This document shows positions 54,379 to 64,000 of a DNA stretch of 64,000 nucleotides, one piece after another (positions within the stretch are counted from its first letter, which is position 1; the number at the start of each line of letters is the position of its first letter). The position numbers were made by a program, and so were the translations under genes. The stretch covers positions 97,419,494 to 97,483,493 of the forward strand of contig CM022302.1 of assembly GCA_011799875.1 (NCBI GenBank), in the 5' to 3' direction. The notes beneath the pieces were generated by a model. It saw only the letters and a program-made list of their open reading frames with translations, made no database searches and was not told where the DNA came from. The DNA comes from Thinopyrum elongatum. Taxonomy: Eukaryota > Streptophyta > Magnoliopsida > Poales > Poaceae.

Positions 54379-54632
54379 GGACCAGTGGGTCCCACCTGTC
54401 ATAGGCTTGTTAGTTAATTAGTGATTAACTAATTAATTTACTGTTTAATTAACACTAACTACTTAATTAGATTAACCTAATCAGGATTAATTAACTTAAT
54501 TAATTAACTAATTAATTATTTTTTTATTTTAAAATATTATTTTTTTATTACATTTTCTTTTAATTCGTTCTTAGGGGCTGGCCCCATCTGTCATTGCCTC
54601 AGGGGGGGCAGGGCCCACCGTCAGTGGCACAG

Positions 54633-54677
54633 CCGGACATGTCCGGGTTGTGCCCGTTTGGGCACCGGACATGTCCG
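54633..54677. repeat. Paired CCGGACATGTCCG palindromes
   Basis: CCGGACATGTCCGG at 54633-54646 and CCGGACATGTCCG at 54665-54677, with 'gggttgtgcccgtttgggca' between. The right LTR keeps the second in full (about 61159) and one base change in the first (about 61126). Confidence 0.7.
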
Positions 54678-55969
54678 TGCGCATACGGGCGCACGGATGC
54701 GGCCAGCGGGTGAGGCGGAGACGGCGCCGGCGTGAGCGGGACCGCGCGCGGGCGAGGCGAGCGCGGGCGGGGCAGGGCGGCCGGGCGCGTGGCCCGTCGG
54801 ACGGCGATCGTCAGCGCGGTGGAGCCGGATCCACATAGCTGCCGCACGCGCTGCAGCAGGGGCGTGGCAGAGGCGACGAGCGGCGGCCTGGGCGTGGTCG
54901 CGCGCGACGGGCGCGCGTGGGCGAGCGGGCGGCGGGCGCGGTCCGAGCACGCGCGGCGCCGGTGCCGGCGGCCGGAGGCGGGAGGCAAGGAAGAGAGGGG
55001 AGGAGGTGGCCCTCACAGCGGGGGCGCGGGACGGGCAGCGTGCTCGGGGAGGGTGGCCGGAGGAGGCGGCGCAGGGGACTGTGCAGTCCGGCGGGGAGAA
55101 CGGGGAGGCGAGGTCCCGCGACGGCGTCCGAGCGCGGGCGGCGAGCTGAAGCGAGCGCGAGCAGCGGCGGGGAGCGCGGCGACGGCGACGGATCGGGGCG
55201 CCTCTGCCCCGGTCCGATCCAGGGGAGGGGGTCGAGTGGAGGAGGCGGTAGGGGGGCGACAGCGAGGCAGATCGGCGGCGGGAGGCGGTCGGGGACGGCC
55301 GGCCGCGACGGGCGACGGGGGGGGGGGGTCGATCCCATCCAGAATTTCTGGATCGGGGGGGGGATGAGCGAGGGGGTGGGGGTAGCGGCTAGGGTTTCGG
55401 GGGGGGTGGGAGATATGGGGGAGGGGAGTGGGCGCCGGCTGGGCCGGCCTGGCTAGCCCAGTGGCCAGCTGGGCCGAGGCCCAGCGAGGGGGGGGGGCTT
55501 TATTTTCTTTTGTTCTTTTTCTGTTTTTCTTTATTCTTTTTTTGTTTTCTATTTTATTTTTATTCCAAAAGACTTTTGTAAAATACGAGACTTGCTCCAT
55601 TATTTACAGTGTATTATTTGTCACTGCTAGAAATTGGTTTGGGGTCCATATCTTTTTGTTTGGATTTTATTTAAATTGAAAAAGGATTGAATAGTGCTAT
55701 GTTGCTGCTGTTTCTAGTTGTTCGAGTCCTTTTACAATTTCAACTAATGTTGCAATCATTTTTACAAATGCTATGGGAATATTTGCAACATGAGGCACAT
55801 TTTGGTTTTCCAGTTTGAACAATTTTTATTTTCCACTTTCATTTAAATTTGGATTTGAGTTAGAAGTTGAAATGCATTATGATGCAAATGATGATCATGC
55901 ACTGTTAAACATGATGACATGGCATAATCAAAAGGGTGATTACTGTAGTTAACCACAGGGGGTGTTACA

Positions 55970-55990
55970 AATCTCCTCTACTAACAAGAA
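55970..55990 (-). promoter_or_regulatory. Polypurine tract of the chromovirus
   Basis: Adjacent to the left LTR. On the minus strand it reads AGTAGAGGAGATT before TGTAACACC. Confidence 0.75.
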
Positions 55991-56005
55991 TTCTCGTCCC
56001 GAGAA

Positions 56006-57953
56006 TTAAGAAGTAGAAGGAAAAAGTTCGGGGTATTCCGCACGAAGATTATCCTCGCGTTCCCAAGTGGCTTCATCTTCAGTATGATTTGACCAATGCA
56101 CTTTGAGGAACTTGGTAACCTTCTGACGGGTTCGACGTTCAGCTTCATCGAGAATGCGGATCGGATGCTCCTTATAAGATAGATCATCTTGCAATTCGAG
56201 CATCTCGTGATCCACAGCTCGGTGCGGAGATTCCTTGAAGCATTTACGAAGTTGCGACACATGAAAGACGTCGTGGATATGGGAGAATTGCGGCGGCAAC
56301 TCCAGTTTATATGCCACCTGACCACGTCTAGCAATAATGCGGAAAGGACCAATGTAGCGTGGAGCTAACTTGCCCTTGATTCCAAAACGGTGAGTGCCCT
56401 TCATAGGGGTGACACGTAGATAAGCTTGATCACCAGGTTGATAAGTCAAACCCCATCGTTTGCGATCATAGTTGCTCTTCTGGCGGTCCTGAGCCGCCTT
56501 GAGATTTTCCCGGACAATTCGGACTTGTTCTTCGGCGTGTTGAATAATATCTGGACCCACGAGCGGTCGTTCCCCAGTTTCTGACCAATTCAGAGGGGTT
56601 CGACACTTACGTCCATAGAGAACTTCAAAGGGGGCCATTTTCAAGCTGGCTTGATAGCTGTTGTTATAGGAGAACTCAGCATATGGAAGAGATTCTTCCC
56701 ACTTCTTGCCAAATGAAATAACACAAGCCCGAAGCATGTCTTCAAGCACTTGATTGACTCGTTCAACTTGGCCTTGGGATTGGGGGTGATAAGCTGAACT
56801 CCAGGTGATATGAGTTCCCATAGCCTTTTGGAAACTTTCCCAGAAATGACCAGTGAATATGCTGCCACGGTCTGAACTGATCTCTTTCGGAATACCGTGG
56901 AGTGAAACAATTCTGGAGATATATAACTCTGCTAACTGACTAGCAGTGATCGTCTCCTTGACAGGCAGAAAGTGTGCAACTTTAGAGAGTTGGTCGACAA
57001 CGACAAGAATAGCATCGTGACCCTTCTGTGACCTGGGAAGTCCTGTAATGAAATCCATCTGAACCTTATCCCATTTCCATAAAGGAATAGGAAGTGGTTG
57101 CAGAATTCCAGCAGGCTTCTGATGTTCTGCTTTAACGCGTCGACACACATCACATTCAGCAACATATCGAGCAATGTCTTGCTTCATTCTGGACCACCAG
57201 TACCTTTGACGGAGATCACGATACATCTTGGTGCTACCCGGATGAATAGACAATGGGGTATCATGTGCCTCCTTCATGACTTTGTCAGTCATAAGCTCGA
57301 AGCGAGGTACCACAATACGGTCTTTGAAATACAAGGTTCCATCTTCAGACAGCGAGAAATCCCTGTACTTTTCAAGGTGAAGATCTTTCTTCATCAGATC
57401 AACTTCAGCATCTTTAGCTTGTGCACTCTTAACAGCTTTCTCAAGGTCTGGTTCAACAACCAAGGTTTTTAAGTATCCTTGAGGAACTATCTCGATATTT
57501 AGCTTTCGAAGCTCTTCATACAGAAGGGGTTGCTGTAGCTGAACCTCAAGTTCGCAGCAATAGGATTTGCGGCTCAACGCATCAGCCATCACATTAGCCT
57601 TGCCAGGGGTATAGGATATACCCAAGTCATAGTCCGCAATGGTCTCCATCCATCTTTGCTGACGGAGGTTCAGAGATGGCTGAGTGAACAAGTACTTCAG
57701 ACTTTTATGATCCGTGTATATCTCGCAATGATTACCGAGGAGATAATGTCGCCACAACTGCAGTGCATAGATGACAGCAGCTAGTTCTAGATCATGTACC
57801 GGATAATTCTCTTCATGTGGGCGCAACTGACGAGAGCCATAAGCAATCACTTTACGCTCTTGCATTAGGACACAGCCTAATCCTTCACGGGATGCATCAC
57901 AATAAATCACAAAGTCTTTGCGGGTATCTGGAGGAGACAGTACTGGGGTATTT
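56006..57953 (-). pseudogene. pol: Chromovirus pol remnant: RNase H, integrase, chromodomain
   Basis: One long open minus-strand frame ending at 56006. It begins in Ty3 RNase H ([18 protein letters not shown]), whose catalytic acids are visible ([23 protein letters not shown]). The integrase HHCC finger ([11 protein letters not shown]...CDVCRRVK), the DDE core ([30 protein letters not shown]) and a C-terminal chromodomain ([18 protein letters not shown]) follow. Chromodomains direct insertion into certain chromatin. The 634-codon frame from 57910 has no stop, in contrast with the decayed gypsy element at 15-28 kb, so this insertion may be young. At about 57954 the frame meets leader sequence: gag, protease and RT are deleted. 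Alone it cannot transpose. Confidence 0.92.
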
Positions 57954-57954
57954 T

Positions 57955-58438
57955 AACGGATTGACATCTGCCCCAGTGGATAAAGAATGTACTCTGGATG
58001 TATCCCTGCTCGAACAGCTGGTAGCTGCGTCGCAGGGTGTGGTGGAAACAAACGATCCATCTGAATTAGAGGAAACTCATGATTGTCAAAAGACAAGGAG
58101 AAGTATAACCGATCTCGGAGAGAAAGGTTAAACAAAACAATGGAAAGGAAAATGATTATCAGACTAATCAGATCAATGTCAGGGAAATCGCACAGATATC
58201 CAGCTCTCCGGGTGGACGAGAATTACGAGATCCTAAGTGTCGGCGTTAGTAAACTTTAGTTAACCCGAAAGGAAGAGAGGTCAGAGTCCCAGAGTAAAGA
58301 TGAGGAATAAAAGATCCTAATACCACCCAATTGGCGACGTGGGCCCGTAAGCCACACAGCCAAGTTAGTAAAACAGTTTTCAGTTTCTAGACTCAACTTT
58401 GGCCAAGGAGTTGGAAAGGGGGTTCCTACAGGCAGTCG
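57955..58438 (-). other. Chromovirus 5' leader remnant
   Basis: Between the primer-binding site and the deletion junction. No Gag domain is recognisable. Confidence 0.55.
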
Positions 58439-58450
58439 GCTCTGATACCA
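58439..58450 (-). promoter_or_regulatory. Primer-binding site (initiator tRNA-Met) of the chromovirus
   Basis: Plus strand GCTCTGATACCA, so TGGTATCAGAGC on the minus strand, the classic plant tRNA-iMet site, three bases from the right LTR. Confidence 0.95.
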
Positions 58451-58453
58451 ACT

Positions 58454-61400
58454 TGTGACGCCCCCGGCCCGATCATGCACTAATCATACACGCAAATGCA
58501 CACGATCAAGCCTAAGGACTCATGGGAAGATATCACAACACAACTCTAAAACATAAATAAAGTCATACAAGCTTTATATTACAAGCCAGGGGCCTCGAGG
58601 GCTCGAATTCATAAGCTTGCGAACAAGCGTCAGCGGAAGCATCAGATATCTGAGTACAGATATAAAAGAAGATACAGAAAGGCCTTTAGAAAGGCGGGGC
58701 AAAAGAAAACACTACGATCGAAAGGCGAAGGCCTCCTGCCTGGGACCCTCCGATCCTACTCCTGGTCGTCAGTCAACTCGTAGTAGTATCCATCCTCTGG
58801 GTAGTAGTAGTAACGATCGTCGGGGCATCTGTCTCAGGGGGCACCGTCCTCTGGTCTCGACGAACTGATATGGGGGAAAAAGGAAAGAAAAGCAACCGTG
58901 AGTACTCTGAAGTACTCAGCAAGCAAGGATCTACACTACATATGCAACATTATCAAGGGGAGGCTGTATATGTGGACTGGGCTGCAGAAATGCCAGAATA
59001 GAGAGAAGGCCTAGTCCTATCGAAGACTAGCATCTTCAGCGATCTTGCAGCAGTAGAAGAGAGTAGAACAATACCATATAATGTAGCAGTAATAATATCA
59101 ACCTCACCCAGAGATCCTTTCTCGACTCCCTGCGAGAAAGCAATCCCAGAGCCATACATACAGGTCTCATCACAGGTATCCAGTTCTAAATTGTATCAAT
59201 CAGGATACAACTCCGAGTGTCATTTACCGTAGGACCGGCTATCGATAGAAGTGTTCTTCCCTGCAGGGGTGCACCAACTTACCCAACACGCTCGATTAAC
59301 TTCGGCCGGACACACTTTCCTGGGTCATGCCCGGCCTCGGCCAAACGACACATCGCAACCCTACCTACAGCTCAGCAGAGAGGTCCCCGTCGGTCTACAT
59401 CCTAAGCGCTCAGAGGTCTTGGGCCATCGCCCTGTGCACTCCGAGTCGTTGCGTGCAGGGGGAAGCCAGGCACCAGGGGGGCGCCGGTCCGTCCCGGCCG
59501 CAAGGCTGAACTAGACGTCTGACAGAGCTTTCGGCTGATGCTACGATGCAGAACGCCCATACTATGCCCACGTGATGGTTAGTGCTATCAGGCCAGAGGC
59601 CTGCTTGGATCAAATATCCAAATCGTTAGGACTAGGGCTTGCGGTAACGAGCAGAAACTCACGAAAGATGTGACCCCGTCGCCCCGTCTCGAGGACTTGC
59701 GGCAAGGGTTAAGAATGCCCGGCCGCGCCTCGTATTCACCACTCGGGCACCACACTGGCAACCCGCCTTCACATCACACGCGGGTACCCCTCAGGGTCGA
59801 CCCGCCTTTCCAAGTAACAATGTAAGGTCCAAGTATCCGTGTGTCCATAACATCAGGGAATCCGAGGTATCACCCTCATTGAATTCCCACTCGATGTATC
59901 CATCAAGGTGAACTAGGAGGAATCACCCTCACTGGGTCCACACTTGAGGCGTTGTAGGACAGCGTCGTTATCGGAAGCGGTGAAGGAGGAATCACCCTCG
60001 ATGACCACGACCGAATAGCTACTCTACAGAGTTAACATCAGAAGTGCTACAAGAGGTTTCACCCTCGGCACTCGATAGTAACGCTGCAGTGTCACTACAA
60101 CTAAGGGGGGTGATGTGCGGTGTCGGGTCCTGGTCTTCAATCCCGTTGATCGGGTCTTCTGACGATCCAGCGCGGCAGTCGGGATAAGTGGGGTCACTGA
60201 TAGGTCTCTACCCAGCCTAGACTAAACAGTTTAGGATATGTAGGTAATTATCAACAGCAGGTTACAATGAACAGGCTATGCATCAGAATAGGTAAAGCAG
60301 CAGCAGAAGTAATTCTAATGCAAGCATGAGAAATTAGAATGGGCGATATCGGTATGCTCAAGGGAGGGGCTTGCCTGGTTGCTCGGCGGCAAGGGCAAGG
60401 TCGTCTATGGTGTCTTCGGGATCCGGAGCTGCGTCGGTCTCGGGGACGACGTCGGGGTCGGGGGCTATCGAGAGAGAAGAGGGGGAGGAAACAGTATAAA
60501 TATATAGCAAACATGAGCATGACAAATACGATACACGGTGCTAGGGGTAGTCTAACGCAGCATCACACGTAACAGACGGAGCGGGAGAATATCTGACGAT
60601 ATTTCCCGGGTCTTTGGAATTATCGGACAGAGGATAAGAGGGGAACGGTTGCAAGTTCGGATAGTTAGGGACGCGTGACGGACGAACGGACCGCGTATTC
60701 AGATTCGTCTCGTCGTTCTGAGCAACTTTCATGTACAAAGTATTTTCATCTGAGCTACGGATTATTTTATATGATTTTCTAAAGTTTTTATTAATTTCTG
60801 GAATTTAATTAATCATTTAAATTAACATTATCCGAAACAGTGTCTTGCTGACGTCAGCATGACGTCAGGACCAGTGGGTCCCACCTGTCATAGGCTGTTA
60901 GGTTAATTAGTGATTAACTAATTAATTTACTGTTTAATTAACACTAACTACTTAATTAGATTAACCTAATCAGGATTAATTAACTTAATTAATTAACTAA
61001 TTAATTATTTTTATTTATTTTAAATATTATTTTTTTATTACATTTTCTTTTAATTCGTTCTTAGGGGCTGGGCCCCATCTGTCATTGCCTCAGGGGGGGC
61101 AGGGCCTACCGGTCAGTGGCACAGCCGGACATGTCCTGGTTGTGCCCGTTTGGGCACCGGACATGTCCGGTGCGCATACGGGCGCACGGATGCGGCCAGC
61201 GGGTGAGGCGGAGACGGGCGCCGGCGTGAGCGGGACCGCGCGCGGGCGGGAGGCGAGCGCGGGCGGGGCAGGGGCGGCCGGGCGCGGTGGCCCGTCGGAC
61301 GGCGAGCGGCGGCGCGGTGGAGCCGGGGCAGCAGAGCTGCGCACGCGGCTGCAGCAGCGGGCGTGGGCAGAGGCGACGAGCGGGGCCGGCCTGGGCGTGG

Positions 61401-62476
61401 TCGCGCGCGACGGGCGCGCGTGGGCGAGCGGGCGGCGGGGCGCGGCCGGAGCACGCGCGGGCCGGGCGGCGGCCGGAGGCGGGGAGGCGAAGGAAGAGAG
61501 GGGAGGAGGTGGCCCTCACAGCGGGGCGCAGGGACGGGCAGCGTGCTCGGGGAGGGTGGCCGGAGGAGGCGGCGCAGGGGACGTGGCAGTCCGGCGGGGA
61601 GGAGACGGGGAGGCGAGGTCCCGGCGACGGCGTCCGAGCGCGGGCGGCGAGGCGGAAGCGAGCGCGAGCAGCGGCGGGGAGCGCGGCGACGGGCGACGGG
61701 ATCGGGGCGCCTCTGCCCCGGTCCGATCCCAGGGGGAGGGGGGTCGAGTGAGAGGCGGTAGGGGAGGCGACAGGCGAGGCAGATCGGCGCGGGGAGGCGG
61801 TCGGGGACGGCCGGCCGCGACGGGCGACGGGGGGGGGGGGGGGTCGATCCCTGATCCACGAATTTCTGGATCGGGGGGGGGGATGAGCGAGGGGGGGGGG
61901 TAGCGGCTAGGTTTTCGGTGGGGGTGGGGAGATATGGGGAGGGGAGTGGGCGCCGCTGGGCCGGCCTGGCTAGCCCAGTGGCCAGCTGGGCCGAGGCCCA
62001 GCGAGGGGGGGGGGGCTTTATTTTCTTTTGTTCTTTTTTTCTGTTTTTCTTTATTCTTTTGTTTTCTATTTTATTTTTATTCCAAAGACTTTTGTAAAAT
62101 ACGAGACTTGCTCCATTATTTACAGTGTATTATTTGTCACTGCTAGAAATTGGTTTGGGGTCCATATCTTTTTGTTTGGATTTTATTTAAATTGAAAAAG
62201 GATTGAATAGTGCTATGTTGCTGCTTTTCTAGTTGTTCGGTCCTTTTACAATTTCAACTAATGTTGCAATCATTTTACAAATGCTATGGGAATATTTGCA
62301 ACATGAGGCACTTTTGGTTTCCAGTTTGAACAATTTTATTTTCCACTTTCATTTAAATTTGGATTTGAGTTAGAAGTTGAAATGCATTATGATGCAATGA
62401 TGATCATGCACTGTTAAACATGATGACATGGCATAATCAAGGGGTGATTACTGTAGTTAACCACGGTGGTGTTACA
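58454..62476 (-). repeat. Right LTR of the chromovirus, 4,023 bp
   Basis: Same ends as the left LTR. By eye most differences are one-base indels; larger ones are loss of one ~63-bp unit (near 59155) and of one 11-bp TGACGTCA unit (near 60867). It serves as 5' LTR for 55970-58453 and as 3' LTR for the sequence that follows. Confidence 0.92.
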
Positions 62477-64000
62477 AATCTCCTCTACTAACAAGAATGC
62501 TCGTCCCGAGAATTAAGAAGTAGAAGGAAAAAGTTTCGGGGTATTCCGCCGAAGATTATCCTCGCGTTTCCCAAGTGGCTTCATCTTTCAGTATGATTTG
62601 ACCAATGCCCTTTGAGGACTTGTAACCTTCTGACGGGTTCGCGTTCAGGCTTCATCGAGAAGCGGATCGAGTCTCTCCTTATAAGATAGATCATCTTGCA
62701 ATTCGGCATCTCGTGATCCCAGCTCGTTCGGAACTTCCTTGAAGCTTTACGAAGTTTGCGACATCATGAAAGACGTCGTGGATATGGGAGAATTGCGGCG
62801 GCAACTCCAGTTTATATGCCACCCCTGACCACGTCTAGCAATAATGCGGAAAGGACCAATGTAGCGTGGAGCTACTTGCCTTGATTCCAAACGGTGAGTG
62901 CCCCTTCATAGGGGGTGACACGTAGATAAGCTTGATCACCAGGTTGATAAGTCAAACCCCATCGTTTGCGATCATATTGCTGCTCTTCTGGCGGTCCTGA
63001 GCCGCCTTGAGATTTCCCCCGACAATTCGGACTTGTTCTTCTTCGTTGTTGAATATATCTGACCACGAGCGGTCGTTCCCATTTTCTGACCATTCATGAG
63101 GTTTCTCGACACTTACGTCCATAGAGAACTTCAAAGGGGTGCCATTTTCAAGCTGCTTGATACTGTTGTTATAGAGACTCGGCATATGGAAGAGATTCTT
63201 CCCACTTCTTGCCGAAAGAAACACGACAAGCTCGTAGCAAATGTCTTCAAGCACTTGATTTAACTCGTTCAACTTGGCCTTGGATTGAGGATATAAGCTG
63301 AACTCCAGGTGATATGAGTTCCCATAGCCTTTTGGAAACTTTCCCAGAAATGACCATTGAATTGCTGCCACGTCTGAACTGATCTCTTTCGGATACCGTG
63401 GAGTGAAACAATTCTGTAGATATATAACTCGCGTAACTGACTAGCGTTGATCGTCTCCTTGACAGGCGAAAGTGTGCACTTTGGAGAGTTGGTCGACAAC
63501 GCAAGAATAGCATCGTGACCCTTCTGTGACCTGGAAGTCCCTGTAACGAAATCCCTCTGAACCTTATCCATTTCCATAAAGGAATAGGTAACGGTTGCAG
63601 AATTCCAGCAGGCTTCTGATGTTCTGTCTTTAAACCGAACGCTACGACACACTCACTTCAGCAACATAACGAGCAATGTCTTGCTTCATTCTGGACCACC
63701 AGTACCTTTGACGGAGATCACGATACATCTTGGTGCTACCCCAACCACCCTGAGATAGACAATGGGTAATCATGTGCCTCCTGTCATACTTTGTCAGTCA
63801 TAAGCTCGAGCGAGGTACCACAATACGGTTCTTTGAAATACAAGGTTCCATCTTCAGACAGCGAGAAATCCCTGTACTTTTCAAGTGAAGATCTTTCTTC
63901 TCAATCAGCATCACACATCCATCATCTTGCTAGTGCACTCTTACCACGCTTCTCAAGGTCTGGGTCAACACACCAGGTTTTTATAAGTATCCTTGAGGAA
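62477..64000 (-). pseudogene. pol: Second chromovirus internal region, partial, indel-rich
   Basis: Starts with the same polypurine tract and repeats 55970-57485 to the window end (chromodomain, integrase, part of RNase H linker) in the same orientation. It carries many one-base insertions and deletions, at least seven differences in the first 150 bases, so no frame survives over 150 codons. It is therefore either a second tandem internal copy or poorly polished assembly sequence. It extends past the window. Confidence 0.85.

Larger units (their letters stand above)
51919..55969 (-). repeat. Left (3') LTR of the chromovirus, 4,051 bp
   Basis: Plus strand TGTGACGCCCCCGGCC to ...GGTGTTACA; on the minus strand it starts TGTAACACC. 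It holds two ~63-bp tandem units at about 52561-52690, three TGACGTCA sites, a very G-rich block (54600-55490) and an AT-rich TTAATTAA field (54400-54570). An 83-codon open frame at 52082-52333 is identical in both LTRs, but nothing suggests that it is translated. Confidence 0.92.
51919..62476 (-). mobile_element. Deleted Ty3/gypsy chromovirus with ~4-kb LTRs
   Basis: Left LTR 51919-55969 and right LTR 58454-62476 flank an internal region of 2,484 bp, read on the minus strand. The primer-binding site is complementary to initiator tRNA-Met and the polypurine tract follows pol. Only RNase H, integrase and a chromodomain remain; gag, protease and RT are lost by one deletion near 57954. The long LTRs and chromodomain suggest the Tekay/Del group. 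It inserted into the CACTA gene at 51919. Past the right LTR a second internal region begins, so no right-hand target duplication can be seen. Confidence 0.9.

Noticed and set aside
54599..55600. Several 130-210-codon open frames on both strands, repeated at 61085-61903
   Set aside because: They lie in the extremely GC-rich part of the chromovirus LTR, overlap in up to five frames, and are Arg/Gly/Pro/Ala-rich: composition artefacts.
1..64000. tRNA, rRNA and known small-RNA genes
   Set aside because: None seen; the only tRNA-related sequences are the retrotransposon primer-binding sites.

Overview
The window reads as Triticeae (wheat, Aegilops or barley-type) nuclear DNA. The main clues are a Copia LTR opening like the BARE/WIS/Angela group (TGTTGGAAATATGCCC...), a Stowaway end with the CTCCCTCCGTCC terminus, CACTA, Harbinger, hAT and LINE insertions, multi-exon gene relics with GT-AG introns, and very few intact reading frames. 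It is an intergenic transposon nest with degraded host-gene fragments; I see no convincing intact host gene.

Layout. 1-15.6 kb: an unrecognised two-exon gene end (2-530), a Stowaway remnant, a five-exon FAR1/FRS pseudogene (2.55-5.75 kb), then AT-rich DNA carrying broken pieces of a CBP60 calmodulin-binding gene and a GRF zinc-finger gene, with several Helitron-like 3' ends. 15,642-28,634: one complete Ty3/gypsy element of the dual-RNase-H (Tat-like) type on the minus strand. It has 596-bp LTRs, a perfect CTGGC target duplication, gag, protease and pol killed by four stops and a frameshift, and a seven-exon gene on the opposite strand whose splice phases all fit. 28,958-39,298: a three-level nest, a full-length LINE (31,360-37,760) inside a hAT element (30,338-37,941) inside a PIF/Harbinger-type element, each with its own target duplication. 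39.3-44.2 kb: a Copia LTR fragment, an AT-rich repeat field and an F-box pseudogene.

44.2-51.9 kb: remains of a CACTA element (coiled-coil/TM gene, transposase-associated domain, Transposase_24-type gene, a minus-strand viroplasmin/RNase H1-N-like gene), invaded by the 3' end of a Copia element. It also holds an inverted repeat made of two SNF2-helicase gene pieces. 51,919-64,000: a gag- and RT-deleted chromovirus with ~4-kb LTRs arranged LTR-internal-LTR-internal and running off the window; the last 1.5 kb is dense in single-base indels.

The most interesting signals are the antisense seven-exon gene converging with pol on an 11-copy tandem array, the SNF2 foldback inside the CACTA remnant, the C-to-T-only inactivation of the gypsy coding frames, and palindromic bZIP-type sites phased at 11 bp in the chromovirus LTR. 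Family assignments come from motifs read by eye; no database search was run.
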